A stretch of DNA of 64,000 nt. It comes from an uncultured Lachnospiraceae bacterium (GTDB taxonomy: Bacteria; Bacillota; Clostridia; Lachnospirales; Lachnospiraceae). The position numbers and the translations under genes are program-made. Below the pieces are notes generated by a model that saw only the letters and a program-made list of their open reading frames with translations, did not search any database and was not told where the DNA came from. The stretch spans positions 100,833-164,832 of the forward strand of contig CALWBQ010000034.1 of assembly GCA_944376125.1 (NCBI GenBank). Direction: 5' to 3'. Below are positions 1-8,160 of the stretch, piece after piece; within the stretch, counting starts at the first letter, position 1, and every line of letters starts with the position of its first letter.

Positions 1-289
1 CGATAACTTTGATCTTAACGTTGGGGTTCTTAGCCTCATAAGCCTCTACGACTGCAGAGAACTGAGGTGAAGTCTCATAGTCCCAAGTGGTAATAGAAAG
101 TTCAACCTGCTCGCCGCTGGCTGCGGTCTCCCCTTCTGCTGCTGTAGTGTCGGCTGCAGCATCCCCTGCTGCTGTGGTAGTTGCTTCAGCTGCTGCTGTG
201 GTAGCGGTATCGCCGCTTCCGCCGCATGCTGCCAGGCTAAGTACCATAGTGGAAGCCATTGTTGCTGCAACAATCTTTTTAAGTCTCAT
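1..289 (-). CDS. Sugar ABC transporter substrate-binding lipoprotein (N-terminal part)
   Basis: Only the first 96 codons lie in the window; the gene runs off the left edge. The protein starts MRLKKIVAATMAS and has a hydrophobic signal segment and a lipobox (SLAACG, Cys near residue 22). A low-complexity Ala/Thr/Gly/Glu linker of about 45 residues follows, then a beta strand of the type that opens extracellular solute-binding domains (VELSITTWDY, then a Phe-Ser-Ala-Val-Val-Glu-Ala-Tyr helix). This is the usual form of a family 1 sugar-binding protein tethered to the membrane. The start is fixed by a GGGAGGAA ribosome site just upstream. The gene diverges from a YesM/YesN pair, and such pairs commonly control neighbouring sugar transporters. 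The substrate cannot be told from this fragment. Confidence 0.8.
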   Translation of the reverse strand, partial: MRLKKIVAATMASTMVLSLAACGGSGDTATTAAAEATTTAAGDAAADTTAAEGETAASGEQVELSITTWDYETSPQFSAVVEAYEAKNPNVKIKVI

Positions 290-498
290 AGCAAATTCCT
301 CCCTTGTTTTGATGGTTTTACTTTACCAGAAAAATACATAAAAATCCATTTTTAAAATTCAGAATTCTATTACTTTTTACTATTTTTCATATATTATTTT
401 CATATTCATATACTTTTTTCATCTTTTCTACCCATTTTTTACTTTTTTCATATATAATAGAAGCACCGGCCAATGCCTCAGAAGGAGAATCGGAGCAT
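290..498. promoter_or_regulatory. Divergent AT-rich promoter region between lipoprotein and sensor kinase
   Basis: This 209-base, very AT-rich stretch separates two divergent genes. On the plus strand a TATAAT lies at 453-458, but I see no convincing -35 box at the right distance. The plus-strand gene has a GAAGGAG ribosome site at 481-487. The region would be the natural place for YesN-type operators; none could be identified by eye. Confidence 0.4.
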
Positions 499-2277
499 AT
501 GAAAACACAAGCCTATATTCCTAAGACATTTCAGCGGAAAATCATTTTATACAATCTTATAATTGTCATCGCCATCGCCTCTGTCATCAGCTACTATAAC
601 TTTACCTCCTATAAAAATGATACTATAGAGATTGAGACGCGAAATTCCCAAAACACAATCCAGCTGCTGGCCGAGCGGCTGGATCTGGCTTACCAGGAAA
701 TGATCAACCTTTTGCTGAACTGTTCCGAGCGCCAGTCCCAATTTTTTTCCAGCTACAGCATTTCTGACAGTTCCTACATGGAATTAAATGCCTCGAAAGT
801 CCTGAAAGATTACTGTGCCATTTCCGGCTACAGCGAGTATATCTTCCGGCTGTCGCTATATGACAAGGATCGCTTTTTTCTCCAGGCCGGGAGCCTGGCC
901 GGCTCCTCCACAGACTTGGAATACATTATGTCCTCGCCATGGTTCCAGGAAAGGCTGTACCTAAATACTAACCAATATACCCTTACCTTGGTGGACAATC
1001 CCTTTCCCATCGGAAAAGGCTCAACACCCCAAATTTTTTCCCTTGTCCGTCCCTTAAACTACCGGTACGGGCAGGCTCCGGAAGACTCCTGGGTATTCCT
1101 GGCGATCTCCCCCAGGCTATATACAGACGCCCTCCAGAGCCTTGGCGGAAACCATCTGCTCTACGCCGCCTGCGCTGACAATGCCGTCATCACAGCACCG
1201 GACGGAGACCCCTTTGACGGTGAGGCAGTGGCTTCCTATCTCAATGATCTGGGAAAATCGGATGGTTCTGTTCGCCTTACCCTAAACCAGGAGCCGGTTA
1301 TCGTCTCATACCACAAACACAGCGTCAGCGGAATTCTGCTCTTCGAAATCCTGCCGATCTCTTCTATTGTCATAGACCAGCAGGTAGTGGTACGGACCAT
1401 CGCTATTATTTTCTTTTTCTGCCTGGTGATCGGCCTCGGCCTGTCATACCTGATCTCCAGACAGCTAGGCCGCCCGATCCTCCGTCTGATCAACCGGCTG
1501 GATCTGATTGCAAAAGGGGATTTTTCACCAGATCCAGCCATTGAAAGCAACGATGAGATCGGCATCATCGGCCGCCACATCAATCAGATGTCTGGCCAGA
1601 TCAACGCTCTGATTGACACCCGCATCCAGGGAGAAAAAGAAAAAAAGGATCTGGAGCTGAAGATGCTTCAAGCCCAGATCAATCCCCATTTTCTGTACAA
1701 TACCCTGGATTCTATCAAGTGGATCGCCACTATCCAGAAAAACAGCGGCATTGTTCAGACTGTGACTTCTCTCTCGTCTCTCCTAAAAAACATGGCGAAG
1801 GGGTTCAATGAGAAAGTCACCCTGCAGCAAGAGTTAGATTTTCTCAATGATTACGTTATTATTGAAAAAGTCCGGTATGTGGAAATGTTCGATATTGACA
1901 TCCAGGTTGATTCCCCGGAATTATACCAGGCTCAGATCATCAAGCTGACTCTTCAGCCCTTGGTAGAAAATGCCATATTTAATGGGATTGAGCCGTCCGG
2001 CCGCATGGGCATCATCCAGATCCACGCCTGGGCAGAAAACAGTGTTCTCAAGGTCAGCGTCCGGGACAACGGAATTGGAATGTCCGAAGAACAGTGCAGA
2101 AAGATTTTGACCGATACTGCCCGCGTAACGAGAAGCACCATGAGCGGCATTGGCCTCCCCAATGTAGACCGAAGGATCAAGCTGGTATATGGAGATCAAT
2201 ACGGTCTGACCATCACCAGCGAGCTAGATCAATATACCCAGATAACGATTTCTATTCCTCTGGAAATTATACAATAG
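499..2277 (+). CDS. YesM-type sensor histidine kinase
   Basis: The 592-residue protein has a short cytoplasmic start, a transmembrane helix at about 17-35, an extracellular sensor region of about 260 residues and a second helix at about 298-320. A HAMP segment follows (about 321-375), then a His_kinase-type dimerisation domain with the phospho-acceptor in INPHFLYN (His397). A GHKL ATPase domain ends the protein, with an N box (LVENAIFNG) and a G1 box (DNGIGM). This order is that of the LytS/YesM class. The response regulator gene starts 19 bases downstream, so the two form one transcription unit. The stimulus is probably an extracellular carbohydrate sensed directly or through the divergent lipoprotein; that is inference from the family. 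Confidence 0.93.
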   Translation: MKTQAYIPKTFQRKIILYNLIIVIAIASVISYYNFTSYKNDTIEIETRNSQNTIQLLAERLDLAYQEMINLLLNCSERQSQFFSSYSISDSSYMELNASKVLKDYCAISGYSEYIFRLSLYDKDRFFLQAGSLAGSSTDLEYIMSSPWFQERLYLNTNQYTLTLVDNPFPIGKGSTPQIFSLVRPLNYRYGQAPEDSWVFLAISPRLYTDALQSLGGNHLLYAACADNAVITAPDGDPFDGEAVASYLNDLGKSDGSVRLTLNQEPVIVSYHKHSVSGILLFEILPISSIVIDQQVVVRTIAIIFFFCLVIGLGLSYLISRQLGRPILRLINRLDLIAKGDFSPDPAIESNDEIGIIGRHINQMSGQINALIDTRIQGEKEKKDLELKMLQAQINPHFLYNTLDSIKWIATIQKNSGIVQTVTSLSSLLKNMAKGFNEKVTLQQELDFLNDYVIIEKVRYVEMFDIDIQVDSPELYQAQIIKLTLQPLVENAIFNGIEPSGRMGIIQIHAWAENSVLKVSVRDNGIGMSEEQCRKILTDTARVTRSTMSGIGLPNVDRRIKLVYGDQYGLTITSELDQYTQITISIPLEIIQ

Positions 2278-2296
2278 TATACAGGAGCGTAAATCT

Positions 2297-3916
2297 ATGT
2301 ATCGAGTAATTTTAATTGATGATGAACCATTAATTTTAGCTGGAATTGCATCCCTGATCAACTGGGAAGAAAATGACTGTGTGATTGTAGGAAAGTCCAC
2401 GATTGCCACTCAGGCAAAAGAAATGATCCTGGAACTGAACCCAGATATCGTCATCACTGACATCCGGATGCCAGTGATGAATGGCCTGGAGCTCATTGAA
2501 TCCTGCAAGCGGGAGGGCTGTCAATTTGAATTTATTGTTCTCACAAATCTGGAAGAGTTCAATCTCGCCCGTAAAGCGCTGACCCTGGGAGCCGTAGATT
2601 ATCTAGTCAAGCTCAACCTCTCCCCGGAAGATTTATGCTCAACCTTGGAGCGCGCAAAAAAACGCTGCCAGCTTAGCCACAAAGACTTCAGCCCTGCCCA
2701 GGGCGGCCGCCAGTCCGGCCTGGAGTCTGTCCGGCTCTATCTAAGACAGGTGATCCATGCCAGGCTTGCCTCTGATATCCTGCTTCCGGATGCCGCAGCC
2801 AGCAGCCTTTTTCCATACCCCTTTGTAGTGCTGTTCTCCCTCTGTCCCAATCACGTGTACTTTCACTCTGAGGAGGATCCCTATGATTTCTGTTCCATCT
2901 CCAATCAGATAGAAGACATTGTTGTAAAAATATCGGATCGTTTCTTTTCCTCGTCTATCCTGATGGAATACGATGGAAAAAATACGTATCTTCTGACAGC
3001 CTCCCTGCCGGAAAATGGGGATATGAAAACTCTTCTGTCAGAATTTGTGAACCGAACCACGACAGCTCTCACGACCTATTTTGAACTGGGAGCGGTGTAC
3101 GGCGCCAGCCAGCCCAAGACCTCCCTGGCTGAGATCCCTGTGGCTCTGTCGGAGGCCAGAACCGCCCTGGAATATTATTACTACAATTCCTCCAGTCCTC
3201 TGGTCATCTTTGACCATCAAAGCTACCACGTAAGCCAGGCAAAAAATTTTAATATCAACTTTTTTAAAAAAGATCTGGCGGCCTCTGTCCAGCAGAACGA
3301 CAGCGCCCGGCTCAGAGCAATTTTTCAGCAGATTATTGATCTCTTTTCATCCTGTATGCCGCGAAAAGAGCAGGCTATCAGTGCCTGCATCAACATTTAT
3401 ACCTATCTTTACTCCTTCTTTGAAGGGGACAAGGAAGATTACCAGGAAATCTTCCCCTATACCATCAATATTGCCGATCAGCTTGGCCATTTCAACTGTC
3501 TGGCAGATATTTTAAAGTGGCTGGAGAGTTTCTGCGATAAACTCTGCACCCTTCTGTCGGAGCGCAAAGAAACCCGCTCTGACACGCTGGTAGAGCAGGC
3601 CAAGGCTTTCATCAACAGCCACTACTCGGAAAAGCTCGCTCTGGCCGATGTCTCTGAATATTTAAATATTAGTTCCGGCCACCTGAGCAATACCTTCAAA
3701 AAGTTTACTGGTGTAACCATCTCCGACTATATCGCCTCCGTAAAAATCGACCATGCGAAAGAGCTGATCGACACCCATAAATATCTGATGTATGAGATTT
3801 CTGACCTCTTGGGCTTTGAAAATCCATATTATTTCAGCAAAGTTTTTAAAAAGGTAACGGGTATCGCCCCCAGAGAGTATGAAAACCGAAGCAGCCATAG
3901 AACCAGTGAATTCTAA
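2297..3916 (+). CDS. YesN-type response regulator, AraC family
   Basis: The 539-residue protein has an N-terminal receiver domain with the acid pocket near IDDE (residues 8-9) and the phosphorylation site in TDIRMPVMNG (Asp55). A long middle region of no recognisable motif follows, and the last 100 residues form an AraC-type double helix-turn-helix (LADVSEYLNISSGHLSN; then the GFENPYYFSKVFKK signature). A CAGGAG ribosome site precedes the ATG. It is the partner of the upstream kinase and would bind DNA when phosphorylated, most likely in front of the divergent sugar transporter. A stem-loop after the stop closes the unit. Confidence 0.93.
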   Translation: MYRVILIDDEPLILAGIASLINWEENDCVIVGKSTIATQAKEMILELNPDIVITDIRMPVMNGLELIESCKREGCQFEFIVLTNLEEFNLARKALTLGAVDYLVKLNLSPEDLCSTLERAKKRCQLSHKDFSPAQGGRQSGLESVRLYLRQVIHARLASDILLPDAAASSLFPYPFVVLFSLCPNHVYFHSEEDPYDFCSISNQIEDIVVKISDRFFSSSILMEYDGKNTYLLTASLPENGDMKTLLSEFVNRTTTALTTYFELGAVYGASQPKTSLAEIPVALSEARTALEYYYYNSSSPLVIFDHQSYHVSQAKNFNINFFKKDLAASVQQNDSARLRAIFQQIIDLFSSCMPRKEQAISACINIYTYLYSFFEGDKEDYQEIFPYTINIADQLGHFNCLADILKWLESFCDKLCTLLSERKETRSDTLVEQAKAFINSHYSEKLALADVSEYLNISSGHLSNTFKKFTGVTISDYIASVKIDHAKELIDTHKYLMYEISDLLGFENPYYFSKVFKKVTGIAPREYENRSSHRTSEF

Positions 3917-3929
3917 AGGAGCGGCGGAA

Positions 3930-3974
3930 GAAAAATGGGAGACGCGCATCATTGCGCTGCCTCCCATTTCTTTT
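3930..3974. terminator. Bidirectional stem-loop terminator
   Basis: AAATGGGAG (3933-3941) pairs with CTCCCATTT (3961-3969). A second inner stem, GCGCA/TGCGC, caps it. Runs of A before and T after make it work on both strands, between the convergent response regulator and ABC permease genes. Confidence 0.75.
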
Positions 3975-4002
3975 GAATTGCCCTCATTCCCTATGAAAGC
4001 AA

Positions 4003-6210
4003 TCACCGCATCTGGTTTTCCAACTCCGCCTTCAGCGCCTGGACAACAAAGTCCGGCTCTTCCCCCACCGGGAATCTGGCTGTCACATTGGACTGGCTGC
4101 CATTCTCATTCCGGATCGTGATGTAGATAACCGGCGTTTCTATTTCTGCAAGCCAGTTCATATTAAGATAATCTTCCAGGACAGCGTTGGCAAGAATTTC
4201 CTTTATCTCCTCCTGATTCCGGTAGCTTACCTGATAGAAAATATAGCGCTCTGAGGATGCCATGAAATCTTCACTGCTCTCCTGAGCCATCGCGCTGGAA
4301 TCTTCTATTATAATTTCCTCAGCCTGCACATGATCCCAGACAGTCTCCGGCTCCATGCCCGCCTGCCTCATCAATTCCAGTGTCCTGACAAAAGAGGGGT
4401 AGACCGGATAATAACCGCCGTCCTGAGCCCAGCTGTCATAGCTGTCTTCTTCTGTCTTAACGTCTGCATATTCCGCCTCTGTCTCATCTAAAAACCGGAG
4501 CTGCGCTATGGGATTTTCGCTTTTCATAGTGTCAATATCAAGACCTCTCAGCTCCTCTTTGTATACCCGCAGAAGTTCTTGAACCTGCTCGCCGGAAGAA
4601 AGCTCCGCTGTCTGCAGAACCGTGCCTCCGCTGCTGACCCGGTACTCTGCGCGCACTACCTCCGTCTCACTTTTAGACAGAATCGGATATTTTCCATACT
4701 GATACTGCGGATCCTCCCACAGTTCCTCCACAGCGTCCATGACTTCGGATAACGGCATACGGTAATACCTTCTCCTCACTTTCCTGCCGTTTTTCAATGT
4801 GTACTGGATATTTACAGTTGTCCAGTACTCTCCCCCATCTGAATTCTCCTGATCTTCCGCCAAACCGTATTCTATTCCTTTCGCTGCAATCTCCAGAACC
4901 GGCTGCAGGTTGGTGATCTTCATATGTTCAAACTGATAATCCAGATCATTTTTGTAATTCCGCACGGCACTGCCGTCCTCTTTCCTGACAATCTCGTCAT
5001 AGGTGATCCAGTAATCCTGCCCCAGATCCACAGCAGCCTCCGCCACCTGATCGACCTCCGGCAGGTAAGTATCGTACCCCAGCCAGTCATTTTTAAAGCA
5101 AAACAGGACTGCAAGCCCCGCCGCAGTGCAGACTGCAAGCTGCAGTTTGTGGGCAAAAAGTTTTCGGAAATCAAAGTGATAGATAATTTCAACAATACAG
5201 TGGCACAGCACAGCGCCTGCTACAACCCCAAATACGGCCCATCCGCTGGTAGAATGGAGGCCCCAGAAGAAAAGCCCGCCTGACAAGGAGAACAGCAGAA
5301 CCAGGGCAATCCGTACTGCCGGTTTGCTGACAGAGAAGGCCATAGCCTTTCCTGCAGCTTCTGAAGGACGTTTCTGATAGAGAATGGCTGCCAGAGCCGT
5401 TACCGCTGCCGCCGCGATCACGCTGACTGCGATCAGAGATGCGGCGCCCTCCCCTGGCTGAAGGCTGTTATAGGCCAGCAGGTAAAGAGAGCAGGGCGAT
5501 ATTCTTTCCAGAATATCCATAATCGTCCTCTCCCCATACGTGGGAAGATAGGTCCGGAAGAAAGTTGAAAAATACGCTGAGATTACGCTTCCCAGAGCTG
5601 GGAAATACAAGTAAAATACAGTGGTTCCCAGCAATCCCACCACCAGATTTCCTGTCATCATCATCGCCAGCACTGCAACACTGTACAAAAGCCAGAAGTA
5701 AAGCATGTGAAATGCCCATCCCACTGCTGCCGATGAGGCCACAGTTCCCAGGGAAACTCCGTACCCTGCTGCCACTCCCAGAGCCAAAACCAAGTTCAGC
5801 GCGTAGGCAGCCGCTGGAATCAGGAGTCCTGTGAGAAACGCTGCGGCAAAAAGTGTCGCCCTCTTCACCGGAATGCTGTGATAGAAGTCTACCTTCTTCT
5901 TATTGTGAAGGTAAGAAAAGCTGGCAGCCCCGCAGACCACCGCAGCGGCGATCATCAGAACTATCATCATCCCATTTTTGGAAGCTGACACATAGTTCAA
6001 AACTGTCTGGGTCAGAGTTTCTGTCCTGGACACCAGTATGATCTGCCCGCTTTTTACCATCGTATCGTACCGCTCCGCCGCGTTGCTCAGGCCCAACGCC
6101 AAGCCTACCGGCATTGCAAAGAAAAATACCAGGAAAGCCAGGGCAGCCAGCCACAATTTTCTCTTCCACTCTTCTTTCTCCAATTTAAAGAATAAGTTTT
6201 TTGATGTCAT
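4003..6210 (-). CDS. ABC transporter permease with large extracytoplasmic C-terminal part
   Basis: The protein has about 735 residues from the ATG at 6210, which has a GGAGGTGG site nine bases upstream; an in-frame ATG at 6231 lacks one. The first 390 residues hold about ten hydrophobic helices, including a first helix in LWLAALAFLVFFFAMPVGLAL. The remainder is soluble, acidic and rich in Tyr and Glu. The start lies 26 bases inside the upstream ATPase gene, which suggests coupled translation. This is the ABC-2-like permease of the GntR(YtrA)-ATPase-permease operons known in Firmicutes. These often answer cell-envelope stress or peptide antibiotics, but the substrate here is unknown. Confidence 0.8.
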   Translation of the reverse strand: MTSKNLFFKLEKEEWKRKLWLAALAFLVFFFAMPVGLALGLSNAAERYDTMVKSGQIILVSRTETLTQTVLNYVSASKNGMMIVLMIAAAVVCGAASFSYLHNKKKVDFYHSIPVKRATLFAAAFLTGLLIPAAAYALNLVLALGVAAGYGVSLGTVASSAAVGWAFHMLYFWLLYSVAVLAMMMTGNLVVGLLGTTVFYLYFPALGSVISAYFSTFFRTYLPTYGERTIMDILERISPCSLYLLAYNSLQPGEGAASLIAVSVIAAAAVTALAAILYQKRPSEAAGKAMAFSVSKPAVRIALVLLFSLSGGLFFWGLHSTSGWAVFGVVAGAVLCHCIVEIIYHFDFRKLFAHKLQLAVCTAAGLAVLFCFKNDWLGYDTYLPEVDQVAEAAVDLGQDYWITYDEIVRKEDGSAVRNYKNDLDYQFEHMKITNLQPVLEIAAKGIEYGLAEDQENSDGGEYWTTVNIQYTLKNGRKVRRRYYRMPLSEVMDAVEELWEDPQYQYGKYPILSKSETEVVRAEYRVSSGGTVLQTAELSSGEQVQELLRVYKEELRGLDIDTMKSENPIAQLRFLDETEAEYADVKTEEDSYDSWAQDGGYYPVYPSFVRTLELMRQAGMEPETVWDHVQAEEIIIEDSSAMAQESSEDFMASSERYIFYQVSYRNQEEIKEILANAVLEDYLNMNWLAEIETPVIYITIRNENGSQSNVTARFPVGEEPDFVVQALKAELENQMR

Positions 6211-7084
6211 AACCTGCCACCTCCGTTTCACTGATAAAGATTTCTTCTAATGACAAGGGAATCAGCTCAAAGAAAATCGGCTCAAACCCGGCCATTTTCT
6301 CCTCCACCTCTTCCCGGCTGCCCCTGACTGTCAGGGTAGACAGACTTCCCCTCTTCTCGATCTTAACAATCTCCAGCCCCTTCAGCTCCTCCGGCTCCAT
6401 TCCCGGCTTTAAAACGCACTGAAGTTTGTGGATATTCAGCTTCATCTCGTCTAAATCCTTCGACAGAAGGATTCCACCCTTGTGGAGAAGACCTACATGG
6501 TCACAGATGTCCTCCAGCTCCCTGAGGTTGTGGGATGCGATAATAGGGGTCAGATTTCTCTCCTCCATATCGTTGGCGAAAATACTTTTTACCGTCTGGC
6601 GCATCACCGGATCCAGCCCATCAAACGTTTCATCGCAGAACAGGTAATCCGTATTGGAGCAGACGCCGCAGATCACAGAAACCTGCTTTTTCATTCCTTT
6701 GGAGAATGTATTGATCTTACGCCTCTCGTCCAGTCCAAAATTCTTCATCAGTTTATGAAATCTCTCCCTGTCAAATTTCGGGTATACGATGGCATAGTAC
6801 TCCATCATCTCCCTGGGAGTGGCATTGCTGAAAAAATACTGCTCATCTGAAATATAGAAAAATCTGGCCTTTGCCTTCGTATTTTCAAAAATCGCTTCTC
6901 CGTCAATGGTAATCCTGCCTTCATCCGGCCTCAGGACACCGCTTGCCAATCTGAGGAATGTGCTCTTTCCAGCTCCATTGGTCCCGATCAGCCCGAAAAC
7001 GCTCCCGTCCCGGATCACAGCATTGATATGGTCTACTGCCACAATATCGTCAAAGCGTTTGGTCACGCCTGCTGCTTCAATCAT
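6185..7084 (-). CDS. ABC transporter ATP-binding protein
   Basis: The protein is about 299 residues long. It shows Walker A (GLIGTNGAGKST, near residues 32-43), a signature motif that departs from LSGGQ (FSKGMKKQ), Walker B (YLFCDETFDGLD) and an H-loop (IIASHNLRE). The ATG at 7084 is chosen because AGGAGG lies eight bases ahead of it; the ATG at 7090 would be too close. It overlaps the GntR gene by eight bases and the permease start by 26, so the three genes form a tight operon. The weak signature motif is common in this YtrB-like group. Confidence 0.88.
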   Translation of the reverse strand: MIEAAGVTKRFDDIVAVDHINAVIRDGSVFGLIGTNGAGKSTFLRLASGVLRPDEGRITIDGEAIFENTKAKARFFYISDEQYFFSNATPREMMEYYAIVYPKFDRERFHKLMKNFGLDERRKINTFSKGMKKQVSVICGVCSNTDYLFCDETFDGLDPVMRQTVKSIFANDMEERNLTPIIASHNLRELEDICDHVGLLHKGGILLSKDLDEMKLNIHKLQCVLKPGMEPEELKGLEIVKIEKRGSLSTLTVRGSREEVEEKMAGFEPIFFELIPLSLEEIFISETEVAGYDIKKLIL

Positions 7085-7475
7085 TCTCATTCCCTCCTGT
7101 CTTTTTTCCTGCCGAATCCGCTCCGGCCTCTGCTTCCCTGAGGATCCGCTCCCGCGGAACTCCCAGGGCAGCCGCCTCCCTGGAAGCCTCCCTGAGTCTC
7201 CCGCAGGCTTCCTCCTGCCTCAGTTTTCGCAGTCTGGTGCTGTCTGCCACAAAACTGCCTTTGCCTTTGACAGAATAGATATATCCCCTGCGCTCCAGCT
7301 CTGTGTAAGCCCTCTGGATCGTATTGGGGTTGATAGACAGCGCCACTGCCATATTTCTGACAGACGGAAGCTGGCTGTCTTCCTGCAGGACACCCACCAG
7401 GATCATCCCCTCCAGCTTCTCTGTCACCTGCTCGTAAATAGGCCGCCGGTCTTTATAATCCAGTTCTATCAGCAT
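7077..7475 (-). CDS. GntR-family regulator, YtrA subfamily
   Basis: The 132-residue protein has a GntR winged helix at about 10-77 (PIYEQVTEKLEGMIL, then LPSVRNMAVALSINPNTIQRAYTELERRGYI). Only about 50 residues follow, which is the short C-terminus of the YtrA subfamily, too small for a ligand-binding domain of the FadR or HutC kind. An AAGGAGG site precedes the ATG. It heads the ABC operon and probably represses it. A 12-base palindrome upstream is a candidate operator. The C-terminal tail is rich in Arg, Glu and Ala and looks alpha-helical. Confidence 0.88.
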   Translation of the reverse strand: MLIELDYKDRRPIYEQVTEKLEGMILVGVLQEDSQLPSVRNMAVALSINPNTIQRAYTELERRGYIYSVKGKGSFVADSTRLRKLRQEEACGRLREASREAAALGVPRERILREAEAGADSAGKKTGGNEND

Positions 7476-7524
7476 TGCTGCCTCCTTTCCGATTGTTGCT
7501 CCCTACTGTACCAACTGTATTATT

Positions 7525-7536
7525 TGTATTAATACA
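7525..7536. promoter_or_regulatory. Palindrome TGTATTAATACA, candidate GntR operator
   Basis: This perfect 12-base palindrome lies 50 bases upstream of the YtrA-type regulator gene, with a further TGTATT half-like copy at 7516-7521. YtrA regulators usually bind palindromes in their own promoter. The assignment rests on position and symmetry only. Confidence 0.4.
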
Positions 7537-7621
7537 CTAACATATCTTCCACTTTCTGTAAAGGAAAGTTTTCTTACAAATTTATGAATCTAATAAATTG
7601 CGTGCAGTTTTTTCTAAATTG

Positions 7622-7630
7622 TGGTATGAT
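7622..7630 (+). promoter_or_regulatory. Extended -10 element of the bacteriohemerythrin gene
   Basis: TGGTATGAT matches the extended -10 pattern (TGn plus a -10 hexamer). It lies 34 bases before the ATG. The only TTG-type -35 candidate (TTGCGT, 7598-7603) is 21 bases away, too far for a normal promoter. Confidence 0.45.
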
Positions 7631-7664
7631 GGACAAAAGAACATCTGAAGGGAGAAAAAAGACT

Positions 7665-8087
7665 ATGTATGCAGAATTTGACGACTCCTTAGTAACTGGA
7701 AATGATCTGATTGATTCCCAGCACAGAGAGCTGATCCAAAAAATCAATGATCTTCTTGTAAAATGTGAAAATAAAACCGACAAAGCAGGTGCAATCCGGA
7801 TGTTGGACTATCTGTCTGACTATACGGAATTCCATTTTGGCGCAGAGGAAAAGCTGCAGGAAGAAATCGGTTATCCAGGAATCAAAGAACACAAGGCAAA
7901 ACACGAAGAGCTTCGCCGGGCTGTATCAGAACTCCACGAAATGCTGGAGGATCAGGAAGGCCCTACGGATGAATTTGTTGAGCAGGTTCAAAAGCAGGTA
8001 GTTGAGTGGCTCTATTACCACATCAAAACTTTCGACCGTTCTGTAGCTGAATACAAATATATGAGCGGAAATCCTGACAGAATTTAA
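7665..8087 (+). CDS. Bacteriohemerythrin
   Basis: The protein has 140 residues counted from the ATG at 7665, which follows a GAAGGGAG site. In-frame codons further upstream lack a ribosome site and add unconserved sequence. All seven di-iron ligands of the hemerythrin fold are in place: His20, His57, Glu61, His76, His80, His119 and Asp124 (motifs SQHRE, HFGAEE, HKAKH, HIKTFD). It is a single-domain cytoplasmic protein without a fused sensor domain. Such proteins bind oxygen reversibly and may scavenge or buffer it in anaerobes; the role here is inferred. It is transcribed alone. Confidence 0.93.
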   Translation: MYAEFDDSLVTGNDLIDSQHRELIQKINDLLVKCENKTDKAGAIRMLDYLSDYTEFHFGAEEKLQEEIGYPGIKEHKAKHEELRRAVSELHEMLEDQEGPTDEFVEQVQKQVVEWLYYHIKTFDRSVAEYKYMSGNPDRI

Positions 8088-8106
8088 CAGCCTGGAAACG
8101 GCTTTG

Positions 8107-8140
8107 AAAAAAGGATGGGGCTTGCTGCCCCATCCTTTTT
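8107..8140. terminator. Bidirectional terminator
   Basis: GGATGGGGC (8113-8121) pairs with GCCCCATCC (8127-8135) around a five-base loop, flanked by six A and five T. It ends the bacteriohemerythrin gene on the plus strand and the eleven-gene PTS locus on the minus strand. Confidence 0.85.
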
Positions 8141-8160
8141 GCCATCTTCCCTATATACTG

